Positions 14,187 through 22,181 are shown, counted from the stretch's first letter. The stretch: 22,642 bases of DNA from an uncultured Eubacteriales bacterium (GCA_948949055.1 CARBWQ010000001.1:1-22642); one strand, 5' to 3'. Notes: generated by a model from the letters alone, not told the origin. Program-made: numbers and translations.

Positions 14187-14618
14187 TTACTTATGATGTG
14201 CAGTGCAAGGGCAGTCAAGTTGACAGAACTTTTCTTTGTCGTAGGCAATATTGTTTTTATCATAATAGTTTTTAATAGCTGCTTTTATTGCCTCTTCTGC
14301 AAGTACTGAACAATGCAACTTATGTGCTGGCAAACCGTCAAGAGCCTCAACAACAGCCTTATTTGAAAGTTGCAATGCTTTGTCAATTGGCTGACCCTTT
14401 ATCATTTCAGTTGCAATTGAGCTGGTTGCAATAGCACTTCCACAACCAAAAGTCATAAATTTTACATCTGTTATGATGTTGTCTTTTACTTTAATGTACA
14501 TTCTCATAATATCTCCACATTTTGCATTCCCAACTTCTCCAATTCCGTCTGCATCAGTTAGCTGTCCAACGTTTCTTGGGTTTCTGAAATGGTCCATTAC
14601 TTTTTCACTATATAACAT
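14187..14618 (-). CDS. iscU: Fe-S cluster scaffold protein, IscU/NifU N-terminal type
   Basis: This 143-residue protein receives sulfur from the desulfurase and assembles Fe-S clusters. The three cluster Cys are present: Cys34 (GNAKCGD), Cys59 (FGCGSA) and Cys103 (KLHCSVLAEEAI). The C-terminal tail adds CQLDCPC (Cys132, Cys136, Cys138) and ends in HH; this extra Cys-rich tail is uncommon among IscU proteins of other bacteria but resembles NifU-like proteins of Clostridia. The gene is 72 bases downstream of iscS, the usual order in an Rrf2-NifS-NifU operon. A good GGAG site precedes the ATG. Confidence 0.93.
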   Translation of the reverse strand: MLYSEKVMDHFRNPRNVGQLTDADGIGEVGNAKCGDIMRMYIKVKDNIITDVKFMTFGCGSAIATSSIATEMIKGQPIDKALQLSNKAVVEALDGLPAHKLHCSVLAEEAIKAAIKNYYDKNNIAYDKEKFCQLDCPCTAHHK

Positions 14619-14690
14619 TTTTATCTCCTTTGCTTTTAAAATTTAATTTATAAATTTTATTGATAAAGATTAAAACAATCAACATTTTTT

Positions 14691-15875
14691 CTAAATCAAA
14701 TGATTTCTTCTTCCTTTTTCAAGTTCGTACCAAACCGGACTTAATTTTCGTAGCTGTTCAACTACTTTTGGCACGCAAGCAATAACTTTTTCAATTTCCT
14801 CATCGGTAGTATATTTTGAAAGGGTGAGCCTTAAACTGCCATGAGCAATTTCGTGAGGCAAGCCGATTGCAAGCAGAACATGGCTGGGATCAAGCGAACC
14901 ACTTGTGCAAGCAGAGCCACTGGAAGCACATATACCTTCCTCACTTAAAAGAAGAATTAGACTTTCTCCCTCAATGCCTTCAAAAGAGATGTTTACATTG
15001 CAGGGAAGTCTATTTACTTTATCACCATTAATTTTTGAATGAGGGATTTTTGTAAGTTCATCAAAAAGTTTATTTCTAAGTCGGGTTTCTTTTAAAGAGT
15101 TTTCTTGCAAGTGAGCCAATGCTTCTTCAAGAGCGACAGTTAGACCGACAATATTGGCTAAATTTTCTGTGCCAGCTCTCTTGCCTTGCTCCTGAGCGCC
15201 TCCATTTATAAAGTTAAAAAGTGGAATTTTCTTATTGCAATAAAGTATCCCGACTCCCTTTGGCCCATGAAATTTATGTGCAGAAATAGATAACATATCT
15301 AAATTCATTTCAATGGGGTTTACTGGAACTTGACCAATGGCCTGCACAGCGTCTGAGTGAAATATTATATTATTTTCTTTGCATATTTCGCCTATTTCTT
15401 TTATAGGTTGAATTGTACCTATTTCGTTGTTTGCAAACATAATAGTGACCAAACAGGTGTCTTGGCAAATTTCTTTTTTAAGATCTTCTAGTTTTATTAT
15501 TCCATTTTCATAAACGGGCAAATAAGTAACCTTAAAACCCTGTTTTTCCTTTTCTTTGAGCGTGTTAAGGATTGCATGATGTTCAAAAGTGGTTGTAATT
15601 ATATGTTTTTTCCCTTTAAGCTCTCCAAATTTGCAGGCACTCTCAATTGCCCAGTTATCACTTTCGCTACCACCAGAGGTGAAATAAATAGCACTTGCAT
15701 CTACGCCAATTAAACTGGCAACTCTTTTTCTAGCATTCTCCAAATGTTCTTTTGCTCTCTGACCGTATTCATGCAAAGAACTCGCATTTCCATAATATAA
15801 ATCAAAATATGGAAGCATTGCCTTTTTCACTTTTGCAGAAACCTTTGTTGTAGCTCCATTATCTAAATAAATCAT
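14691..15875 (-). CDS. iscS: Cysteine desulfurase, NifS/IscS type
   Basis: This is a PLP enzyme that takes sulfur from L-cysteine for Fe-S clusters and other thio-cofactors. In 394 residues it keeps the N-terminal IYLDNGATT, the FEHHAILNT region with the PLP-stacking His (about 99-100), DAVQAIGQ (175-182), PLP lysine Lys201 in SAHKFHGPKG, and the active-site loop SSGSACTSGS with Cys323. This loop length fits group I desulfurases. It lies between the Rrf2 regulator and iscU, and GAGAGG precedes the ATG. The 72-base gap upstream holds a small inverted repeat (TACT-N5-AGTA) of unknown role. Confidence 0.95.
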   Translation of the reverse strand: MIYLDNGATTKVSAKVKKAMLPYFDLYYGNASSLHEYGQRAKEHLENARKRVASLIGVDASAIYFTSGGSESDNWAIESACKFGELKGKKHIITTTFEHHAILNTLKEKEKQGFKVTYLPVYENGIIKLEDLKKEICQDTCLVTIMFANNEIGTIQPIKEIGEICKENNIIFHSDAVQAIGQVPVNPIEMNLDMLSISAHKFHGPKGVGILYCNKKIPLFNFINGGAQEQGKRAGTENLANIVGLTVALEEALAHLQENSLKETRLRNKLFDELTKIPHSKINGDKVNRLPCNVNISFEGIEGESLILLLSEEGICASSGSACTSGSLDPSHVLLAIGLPHEIAHGSLRLTLSKYTTDEEIEKVIACVPKVVEQLRKLSPVWYELEKGRRNHLI

Positions 15876-15948
15876 AAAACCTCTCTATATATCCTACTAA
15901 AATAGTATGACATTATTATATAAATAAAAGGCGTTGCTGTCAACACCT

Positions 15949-16353
15949 TTAATATATTTTGTCTATTAAATTTTGCAAAGATACATTTTGAAGATAGTCG
16001 CAGATAATTTTATTCAAATTTTCCCAACAGCCTTTGGTAGAACACTCTTTGTTATGTGGACACTCTGAGGAGGACTTTTGGCAAGGCGCGATTTGGGGTA
16101 GGTCATTTGTTACCGATAAGATTTCTGCAATGTTGTATTCTTCTGGCTTTTTGACAAGTCTATATCCACCTTGCGAGCCCATTTGACTTTCTAGAAGTTT
16201 TGCTTTGGTAAGGTTAGATACAATCTGTTCTAAATACTTCACTGAAATATTCTGTCTTTCGGCAATCTCAGATAAACTAACATAACTTTTGTTTGAGGAA
16301 GCTATATCTACAAGTACTCTAACGGCATATCTTCCTTTTGAAGAGATTTTCAT
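15949..16353 (-). CDS. Rrf2 family transcriptional regulator, IscR-like
   Basis: This is a 134-residue winged-helix protein with the typical start MKISSKGRYAVRVLVDIA and recognition-helix region ISVKYLEQIVSNL (36-48). Four Cys, at 91, 98, 104 and 109 (PCQ, ECPHNKEC, GCW), match the Fe-S ligand spacing of IscR-like Rrf2 proteins, so it probably senses Fe-S status. It heads the iscS-iscU operon and is expected to control it; E. coli IscR represses its own operon when holding a cluster. In many Firmicutes a related Rrf2 protein, CymR, instead controls cysteine metabolism, but CymR lacks these Cys. GGAG precedes the ATG. Confidence 0.9.
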   Translation of the reverse strand: MKISSKGRYAVRVLVDIASSNKSYVSLSEIAERQNISVKYLEQIVSNLTKAKLLESQMGSQGGYRLVKKPEEYNIAEILSVTNDLPQIAPCQKSSSECPHNKECSTKGCWENLNKIICDYLQNVSLQNLIDKIY

Positions 16354-16380
16354 ATTTTTCTCCTTTCAACTATTTTTAAA

Positions 16381-16409
16381 AGTATAGCATAAATTTCTTA
16401 TATTTTTAA
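16381..16409 (-). promoter_or_regulatory. Extended -10 promoter of the Rrf2-iscS-iscU operon
   Basis: On the minus strand, TGC-TATACT (16381-16389) is preceded by TTAAAA (16404-16409, 4 of 6) at a spacing of 17. Confidence 0.6.
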
Positions 16410-16515
16410 GCATTTTTATATTTTTAATAAATTTATCATATCAAAAGCGATATTGTGAGATTTATAGGCTTAGTTAATAATTTTATAAATAAATTTCAAA
16501 AAAAGTAAAAAAGTG

Positions 16516-16545
16516 TTGACAATTGAACAACTATTCAACTATAAT
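16516..16545 (+). promoter_or_regulatory. Promoter of the metal-resistance operon
   Basis: A perfect TTGACA (16516-16521) and a perfect TATAAT (16540-16545) have an 18-base spacer. The first operator fills the spacer. Confidence 0.85.
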
Positions 16546-16573
16546 GTTAATAGTTGAACGAATATTCAACTAT
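16522..16573 (+). promoter_or_regulatory. Two SmtB/CadC-type operators
   Basis: Operator 1 is TTGAA-N6-TTCAA at 16523-16538, inside the promoter spacer. Operator 2 is ATAGTTGAA-N6-TTCAACTAT at 16550-16573, just after the transcription start. Both match the TGAA-N6-TTCA core known for SmtB-type metal repressors. Their centres are 31 bases apart, about three DNA turns, so two dimers would bind the same face. A further half site TTGAA lies at 16578-16582. Confidence 0.8.
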
Positions 16574-16602
16574 ACTATTGAATAAATTTATTAGGAGTGA
16601 GT

Positions 16603-16980
16603 ATGGGAAAGTGTAGATGTTCGCTTGAATGTGATTGTAATATTTTGCATGAGGAGAGTGTAGAAAACGCTAGAAAAGATTTGCTAAACGATGACCTTCT
16701 TATTGATATGGCAGATTTTTATAGGGCATTGTCTGATAGTACAAGAATAAAGATTATAAATTTGCTTGTAGGTCATGAACTTTGTGTTTGTGATATATCT
16801 TCTATTCTCAACATGACAAAATCGGCAGTATCGCATCAGCTTCAAAATTTAAAAGAGATGAATCTCATAAAAAATAGAAAGAAGGGGAAAGAAGTTTGGT
16901 ATTCTCTTGCAGATAATCATGTGAAAGATGTGTTTGAACTTTGCAAAACTCATGTTATGGAGGAGAGGGGTGAAAATTAA
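16603..16980 (+). CDS. ArsR/SmtB family metal-sensing repressor, CadC-like
   Basis: This is a 125-residue winged-helix repressor. ELCVCD (about residues 60-65) is the alpha-3 metal site of CadC-type sensors for Cd, Pb and Zn. The N-terminus, Cys-rich with CRCSLECDC, supplies further thiol ligands as in CadC. The recognition helix is in MTKSAVSHQLQNLKEMNLI. It should bind the two operators upstream and release them when metal binds. I prefer the ATG at 16603-16605 with AGGAG at 16593-16597; a GTG at 16597 overlaps that ribosome site. Its end overlaps the ATPase start by 11 bases, so the two are coupled. Confidence 0.92.
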   Translation: MGKCRCSLECDCNILHEESVENARKDLLNDDLLIDMADFYRALSDSTRIKIINLLVGHELCVCDISSILNMTKSAVSHQLQNLKEMNLIKNRKKGKEVWYSLADNHVKDVFELCKTHVMEERGEN

Positions 16981-19018
16981 GGTAAAGATTAATGGTCTTG
17001 ATTGTCCAAATTGTGCTAAGAGTTTGGAAGGCGAAATAAATAAATTAGATGGTGTCAAAAATGCCGAGATTGATTTTTTAAAGGCAACTTTGAGTTTCGA
17101 GTGTACAAATAAAGAGGAGGCAATAAGGGATATAGTTGGTCTGACAAAGGAGATTGAACCTGACGCGAAAATAATTGTTGGTGACGATAAAAAAACAGAT
17201 AAGAAAAATAAGTTCAACTTAAAATTCTTTTTTGATTGTCTTCTTTTGGTTGTCGGTATTGCGATTGGTGCAATAATCCTATTTGTAAAAATGCCTGCGT
17301 GGGCGTACTGGACATTATATGTTATAAGTGCTTTAATGCTTGGATATAAAACGTATATAAAAGCAGTTAAGCTATTGCTTCACGGAAAAATTAATGAAAA
17401 CTTACTAATAACTATTTCTGTAATTGGGGCGACATTTGTTAGTGAACATCTTGAAGGCTTAATGGTAATAGCACTTTATTCTATTGGAAAGATATTTGAG
17501 GGGTTAGCTGTTGACAAATCTCGCAGGTCGATTGAACAACTTGCAAAGTTGCAACCTGAGGAAGCTGTGGTTTTAGGTGACGATGGCACTGAAATAGTTT
17601 GCAAACCAGAAGAGGTTGGTCTTGGAAGTATAGTAATTGTACGAGCAGGACAAAAAGTTCCTCTCGACGGAATTATCTTGCAGGGTAGTTGCAATGTTGA
17701 CATGCAGAGTTTGACTGGTGAGAGCGTGCCAATTAAGGCTAGTGAAGGCGATGAAATTCTTTCAGGTTCTATCGTGCTTGACGGGGTTATAAAATTTAGG
17801 ACAACAAGCGAGCAACATAATAGTACGATTAGTAAAATTATGAACCTTGTTGAAAATGCAAGTGAAAACAAGTCCAAAACAGAAACCTTTATTTCAAAGT
17901 TGACAAAGTGGTATACCTTGGGGATAATTCTACTTTCGCTTGTAGTTTGGGGAATTACTTTTGCAGTAACGAAAGACATCAATGTTGCAGTTTATAGAGG
18001 ATTAATTTTCCTAGTCATTTCATGTCCTTGTGCTTTTGCTATCTCTGTTCCACTGACTTATTTTGGTGGGCTTGGAAATGCCTCTAAGCATGGCATATTA
18101 ATAAAGGGCTCAAATTATCTTGACGCTTGTGCAAGGTTAAATATGGTCGCTTTTGATAAGACAGGTACGCTTACAACAGGAAACTTTTCTATTGAAAAAA
18201 TAATAACTCATAGTTCAGATTATTCAGAAGAGGAAATTTTAAATTTATGTGCAATTGGCGAGAAGAACTCTATTCATCCACTTGCCAAAGCCATTGTAAG
18301 TTCTTGTAATAATATCACTAATGAGGGAGATAATATCAAAGAAATTGCAGGAAAGGGCGTTGAATTTTCTCTCAATGGAAAAGAGTATTTTGTAGGAAGA
18401 GGTGAAGGCGAAAATCAAAGTGCGCAGACTAGTGTGGTTCTTTTTGAAAATGGAATAAAGATTGGGGAAATCTTATTGTCTGACACAATTAAGCCCACAT
18501 CTATTGAAGGATGTCAAAGTTTAAAAAAGCTGGGTATAAAATCGGCACTTCTATCTGGCGACAACAAAAATATAGTTAAAAAGGTTGCTGATGAGATTGG
18601 AATTGAAGAGGCATATGGCGAGCTTCTTCCACAAGATAAGTATGATTGGATAAAGGGCAAAAAGGATGAATTTAGGATTGGCTATGTTGGTGACGGAATC
18701 AATGATGCACCATCGCTAGCTCTTGCCGATGTGGGAATAAGCATGGGAATAAATGGTTCTCCGGCAAGTATTGAGGCGAGTGATATTGTTCTAGTTGATG
18801 ACAATCCAGAGAAAATAGCCACAGCGATAAAGATATCTAAATATACTAAAAAAATAGTTATAGAAAATATAGCACTTTCGGCAGGTATTAAGGTAATATT
18901 TCTCGCTCTCGGTTCTTTTGGAGTGACAGGAATGCTGTCGGCAGTATTTGCAGATGTTGGTGTAACTTTACTTGCGATATTTAATTCACTAAGAGCATTG
19001 AAAAAGAAAATTAAATAA
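16970..19018 (+). CDS. Heavy-metal P1B-2 ATPase (Zn/Cd/Pb exporter, ZntA/CadA-like)
   Basis: This membrane pump exports divalent soft metals from the cytoplasm. In 682 residues it has one N-terminal HMA domain with DCPNC (Cys12, Cys15), several membrane segments (first near 75-125), the actuator TGES motif (DMQSLTGES), the transport motif SCPCAF (Cys352, Cys354), phosphorylated Asp396 in DKTGTLT, HP in IHPLAKA, and GDGINDAP (574-581). NSLRAL and DVG near the end fit the Zn/Cd/Pb subgroup. The GTG start at 16970 follows GGAGG six bases away; the frame is open further upstream but only over the arsR-like gene. It is regulated by the coupled repressor. Confidence 0.94.
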   Translation: MKIKVKINGLDCPNCAKSLEGEINKLDGVKNAEIDFLKATLSFECTNKEEAIRDIVGLTKEIEPDAKIIVGDDKKTDKKNKFNLKFFFDCLLLVVGIAIGAIILFVKMPAWAYWTLYVISALMLGYKTYIKAVKLLLHGKINENLLITISVIGATFVSEHLEGLMVIALYSIGKIFEGLAVDKSRRSIEQLAKLQPEEAVVLGDDGTEIVCKPEEVGLGSIVIVRAGQKVPLDGIILQGSCNVDMQSLTGESVPIKASEGDEILSGSIVLDGVIKFRTTSEQHNSTISKIMNLVENASENKSKTETFISKLTKWYTLGIILLSLVVWGITFAVTKDINVAVYRGLIFLVISCPCAFAISVPLTYFGGLGNASKHGILIKGSNYLDACARLNMVAFDKTGTLTTGNFSIEKIITHSSDYSEEEILNLCAIGEKNSIHPLAKAIVSSCNNITNEGDNIKEIAGKGVEFSLNGKEYFVGRGEGENQSAQTSVVLFENGIKIGEILLSDTIKPTSIEGCQSLKKLGIKSALLSGDNKNIVKKVADEIGIEEAYGELLPQDKYDWIKGKKDEFRIGYVGDGINDAPSLALADVGISMGINGSPASIEASDIVLVDDNPEKIATAIKISKYTKKIVIENIALSAGIKVIFLALGSFGVTGMLSAVFADVGVTLLAIFNSLRALKKKIK

Positions 19019-19023
19019 TAAAA

Positions 19024-19062
19024 AAATTAGGTTTCATTAATAAAATATGAAACCATTTTTTA
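19024..19062 (+). terminator. Terminator after the metal ATPase gene
   Basis: GGTTTCAT (19030-19037) pairs perfectly with ATGAAACC (19047-19054), with a 9-base loop followed by ATTTTTTAT. Confidence 0.8.
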
Positions 19063-19111
19063 TAAAATTTTTCAAGGTATACTATGCAAAATGTCAATAA
19101 TGCTCATTTGT

Positions 19112-19140
19112 TTGGATTTTTATGCTAATTGTGCTATAAT
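19112..19140 (+). promoter_or_regulatory. Extended -10 promoter of the radical SAM gene
   Basis: TGC-TATAAT (19132-19140) and TTGGAT (19112-19117) are spaced by 17. Confidence 0.7.
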
Positions 19141-19165
19141 ATTAAAGTCAACTTCTAAACGACAG

Positions 19166-19193
19166 TTTGTTTGGCAATTCTTATGCCAACAAA
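19166..19193 (+). promoter_or_regulatory. 5' UTR hairpin before the radical SAM gene
   Basis: TTTGTTTGGC (19166-19175) pairs with GCCAACAAA (19185-19193) with one bulged T and a 9-base loop. It lies between the promoter and an AGGAGG at 19205-19210, and is not followed by a T-run, so it is not a terminator. It may affect translation or RNA stability. Confidence 0.4.
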
Positions 19194-19266
19194 AATTTAA
19201 ATTTAGGAGGTCTAATTCAGTATATTTGACGCGAGAAATTATCTTCTTGCTTGTGGTGTCATTTTA

Positions 19267-20130
19267 GTGTTTGAAGGGCATTTTACAAATATGCTGGTCA
19301 TTATGCAGTTAAAAATTGACAAGCCGAAACGAGTTATCGTCGAAATCACTGACAAATGTAATTTTAGATGTAAACATTGTTTCGCAAATAAAAATGACTT
19401 GGAGCTATGTCTTTCAAGTTGGAAAAGAATATTTGAAAATATATGTAAAGAAAGGATACAAAGTATTACTATTACAGGTGGCGAGCCACTATTATATAAA
19501 GATCTGTTTGTTTTACTTAAACAGTTACATTTAAGAAAAACTTTGCTCACACTGGATACTAATGCTTCGCTTATAAATGAAAACAACATTAATCTTATTG
19601 AAAAATATTTCAAAAAGGTAAGAATTTCACATTATGGTATTAATAGAAGTTGGCATGCAAACACAAACTCTAAGGCCTTTGACGAGGAAAGGTTTTTGAA
19701 AACATTAAGACTGTTATGTGAAAGCAAACTAAAAGTGCAGGTAAAAATACCTCTATTTTCAAACAATGTTCGTAATATCAAAAAGATTCTAGATAATCTA
19801 AAAGACTTTGATGTTGATGAGATTGTTTTGATTCCCATTATTCCTGTCGGCAAGGCTAAGTCACTCTCAGGCCTGATTGGCGCGAGAGAGGCGAGAAAAA
19901 TAGTAAAAGAATATGACGACCTTTCTAGAAACATAAGAGTTTTTAGGTGGGCTAAGGGAAAACATTTTCTTATCAGAAGCAATGGCAATGTAGTGCTTCA
20001 TCCACCAATAGGCAAAGATGATACATTACTTGGAAATGCAATGGATAGGACTATAAGTGAGCTATGGGAAAGAGTTCCTGAAAAGTACAAGGTTGTCAAT
20101 GGAAAGCTGACAACAGATATAACATATTAA
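19267..20130 (+). CDS. Radical SAM protein, MoaA/SPASM-like layout, start uncertain
   Basis: CNFRCKHC (Cys31, Cys35, Cys38 counted from the GTG) binds the [4Fe-4S] cluster that cleaves S-adenosylmethionine, and GGEP (71-74) holds the methionine part. The core VIVEITDKCNFRC is typical of MoaA/PqqE-like proteins. The C-terminus (RSNGNVVLHPP then LLGNAMDRTISELWE) has the shape of a SPASM region, but the usual Cys ligands are absent. The substrate is unknown. The GTG at 19267 has no ribosome site; nor do the ATG codons at 19291 and 19303. The strong AGGAGG at 19205-19210 lies in front of an in-frame ATA (19222). At 287 residues it is otherwise whole. Confidence 0.8.
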   Translation: MFEGHFTNMLVIMQLKIDKPKRVIVEITDKCNFRCKHCFANKNDLELCLSSWKRIFENICKERIQSITITGGEPLLYKDLFVLLKQLHLRKTLLTLDTNASLINENNINLIEKYFKKVRISHYGINRSWHANTNSKAFDEERFLKTLRLLCESKLKVQVKIPLFSNNVRNIKKILDNLKDFDVDEIVLIPIIPVGKAKSLSGLIGAREARKIVKEYDDLSRNIRVFRWAKGKHFLIRSNGNVVLHPPIGKDDTLLGNAMDRTISELWERVPEKYKVVNGKLTTDITY

Positions 20131-20145
20131 ATATATTTTCAAATT

Positions 20146-20177
20146 AAAGCTAGAATTTTCTAGCTTTCTTTTTTTTA
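20146..20177 (+). terminator. Terminator after the radical SAM gene
   Basis: AAAGCTAGA (20146-20154) pairs perfectly with TCTAGCTTT (20159-20167), followed by C and a T-run. Confidence 0.85.
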
Positions 20178-20221
20178 TTATATTTTCAAACAATTATTTA
20201 TAAATAAAAGCTATTTTTATA

Positions 20222-20250
20222 TTGATTTTTTTGTTTATAAATTATATAAT
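20222..20250 (+). promoter_or_regulatory. Promoter of the membrane zinc-ribbon gene
   Basis: TTGATT (20222-20227) and a perfect TATAAT (20245-20250) are spaced by 17. Confidence 0.65.
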
Positions 20251-20270
20251 AAATCAAAAGTAGGTGTGAT

Positions 20271-20720
20271 ATGTTTAACGGTATAAAAAATACTATTAGA
20301 GATTTAAACTCCAATGTAAATAATGCGACTAATTGTGAAAGAGCCAAAAAACTAAGAAGAAGTTTGTTGTTTACTGGAATTACCATGGCTTTAATTGGTT
20401 TTGTTGGCGTTATTGTCTGCTTTATTTTATTTGCCACAGCAGGTTTAAATGCGTTTAGTAGTACCGGTTTTTCGGCAAGAATTTTAGTGCCATTTTTCTT
20501 GATTATTCCTTTTGGCATAATCGGTGGAATTGGAACAATGATTGCAAAGATAGGTTTCACCATTGTTGTTGCCGGATATGTGTCAAAGGCGACTGATACT
20601 ATTATTGAAAATAGCGAAGAAAATTCAAAAGCCAAATCAGACAAGGTTGTTTGCTCTTATTGTGGTCACAAAAATGACAAAGACGATAATTATTGTGAAA
20701 GTTGTGGTGGAAGATTATAA
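20271..20720 (+). CDS. Small membrane protein with C-terminal zinc ribbon, function unknown
   Basis: This is a 149-residue protein. The N-terminal 30 residues are polar and basic (ERAKKLRR), then two hydrophobic segments follow (about 31-58 and 70-102), the second Gly-rich. The C-terminus is a zinc ribbon of the form CSYCGHKN then YCESCGG (Cys128, 131, 142, 145), of the zinc-ribbon_2 kind that often tags Firmicute proteins of unknown role. With both ends probably cytoplasmic it would sit in the membrane as a hairpin. AGGTG precedes the ATG. It has its own promoter and terminator, so it stands alone. Confidence 0.78.
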   Translation: MFNGIKNTIRDLNSNVNNATNCERAKKLRRSLLFTGITMALIGFVGVIVCFILFATAGLNAFSSTGFSARILVPFFLIIPFGIIGGIGTMIAKIGFTIVVAGYVSKATDTIIENSEENSKAKSDKVVCSYCGHKNDKDDNYCESCGGRL

Positions 20721-20746
20721 GGCATCATTTTATGATGTCTTTTTTA
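20719..20746 (+). terminator. Terminator after the membrane zinc-ribbon gene
   Basis: GGCATCA (20721-20727) pairs with TGATGTC (20733-20739) with one G-U, followed by TTTTTT. It begins at the stop codon of the gene. Confidence 0.75.
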
Positions 20747-20800
20747 TAAAGATAAATTTATCTTGGCAATAATGATAAGTGCAAAAAATTATAATATTAT

Positions 20801-20829
20801 TTTACATCACAACTTTTATATGTTATACT
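20801..20829 (+). promoter_or_regulatory. Promoter of the coenzyme A gene pair
   Basis: TTTACA (20801-20806) and TATACT (20824-20829) with extended TGt at 20821-20823 are spaced by 17. The ATG lies only 18 bases further on. Confidence 0.75.
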
Positions 20830-20846
20830 TTTTAGGTGAGGAAATT

Positions 20847-22172
20847 ATGATTGTTTATGTTGCTGGAAAGTCAGGTTCAGGAAAATCTACACTGGCGAAA
20901 GGGCTAGCTGAGAGTTTAGGATATAAATATGTAGATGTAGATAGTATTGGTCATAGCGTCTATGATATTCCTTTTGTCATGGAGCAAGTTGAAAGACTTT
21001 TTGGTAAATCGGTGTATGATGAAGACGGTACTTTTAACAGGAAGAAACTTGGGCAGATAGTTTTTCAAGAAAGTAGCTCGGAAAGAGTAAAGATGTTTAA
21101 TGAGCTGACATGGGAATATATGCAAAAAGATTTAGACAAATTGTTGGAAGAAAATCAGAATCTTGTTATTGACTGGGTACTTCTTCCACAGACAAAATAC
21201 TGGCAAAATTTGGCTTATAAAGTTTTGGTAAATTCATGTGATGATGACAAACGTTTTGAAAAGCTTTTAACAAGAGATAAAGTTAGTTTAGAATATTTGA
21301 AGCTTAGAGATAAAGCTGGTATTGAGTACAATGAGGCAGAATTTAATTATGTAATTGAAAATGATTATTTTGCAAAGACAATAGAAAACCATATTGAAAA
21401 TATAAAAAGAGATATTAAAAGTTTAATTACACTTGACGTACTAGGCACAAAAAGTCCTTTTGCAAAAGCTGATTCTGCATGTCCTTCCTATCTTTTAGCT
21501 AGTGGAGAAAATAAAATTATGCTTGATTGTGGAAGTGGCTCTCATAGATTTTATAATTTTGATAAACTCGACGGTCTTAATATTGTAGTTTCTCATTTAC
21601 ATAGAGATCATTACAATGACCTATATAATTATATGTATGCTTCACTTTGCCTTAAAAATTTAGGGAGATTAAACCATGAAATTAATATCTATCTTCCAAG
21701 CAATCCATGTGAGATATTCAATGATATTGCAAATGAAAAATTGACGTTCTCGAAAGTTCATGGTTTTGATAAAAATTGCACCTTAAAAATAGGTGAGGCT
21801 GATGTTGAACTGAGAAAGGTCATACATTCCTCTGGTGTTGATAGTTACGCTATAAAAGTAAGCTTGCAAGGAAAGACGATTGTTTATACTGGCGATATTT
21901 CTTTTGGTGATAAAGAAAATATAGTAGACTTTGCAAGAGACTGTGACGTTCTAATCTGTGATTCAAGTTTTTTAAGGTCCTATAATTTCCCTGAAATATG
22001 CAATCATTTGACAGCATTTCAAGCTGGAACAATTGCAAAAGAAGCAAATGTTAAGAAACTAATGTTGACTCATTTTTGGGGTGAAGAAGAGGTCCTTAGT
22101 TATGTTAAAGAAGCATGCGAGAGTTTTCAAAATACAATAGCACTTAAAGAGGGCAATAAAATTTATATATAA
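20847..22172 (+). CDS. Fusion of dephospho-CoA kinase-like domain and metallo-beta-lactamase-fold hydrolase
   Basis: The 441-residue protein has two domains. Residues 1-192 resemble CoaE, which phosphorylates dephospho-CoA in the last step of CoA synthesis: P-loop GKSGSGKST (7-15), VDVDSIGH (29-36), DEDGTFNRKKLGQIVF (58-73) and RDKAGIEYNEAEFNYVI (154-170). Residues 193-441 are a metallo-beta-lactamase fold starting LITLDVLGTKSPFA, with HLHRDH (250-255), His327, Asp350 in YTGD, NHLTAFQAG (386-394) and His409 in LTHFW, all metal ligands of the RNase Z-like group. There is almost no linker. I chose the ATG at 20847 because GTGAGG precedes it and it opens directly on the P-loop strand. coaD follows nine bases later, supporting the CoA role. 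Confidence 0.88.
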   Translation: MIVYVAGKSGSGKSTLAKGLAESLGYKYVDVDSIGHSVYDIPFVMEQVERLFGKSVYDEDGTFNRKKLGQIVFQESSSERVKMFNELTWEYMQKDLDKLLEENQNLVIDWVLLPQTKYWQNLAYKVLVNSCDDDKRFEKLLTRDKVSLEYLKLRDKAGIEYNEAEFNYVIENDYFAKTIENHIENIKRDIKSLITLDVLGTKSPFAKADSACPSYLLASGENKIMLDCGSGSHRFYNFDKLDGLNIVVSHLHRDHYNDLYNYMYASLCLKNLGRLNHEINIYLPSNPCEIFNDIANEKLTFSKVHGFDKNCTLKIGEADVELRKVIHSSGVDSYAIKVSLQGKTIVYTGDISFGDKENIVDFARDCDVLICDSSFLRSYNFPEICNHLTAFQAGTIAKEANVKKLMLTHFWGEEEVLSYVKEACESFQNTIALKEGNKIYI

Positions 22173-22181
22173 GGAGTAAGT

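Noticed and set aside
17476..17982. Minus-strand open frame of 168 codons
   Set aside because: It is a shadow of the metal ATPase gene, rich in Ser and Thr as expected from a reversed frame.
20763..20846. N-terminal extension of the CoaE fusion protein
   Set aside because: It runs across the extended -10 promoter; the ATG at 20847 has a ribosome site and opens directly on the P-loop strand.
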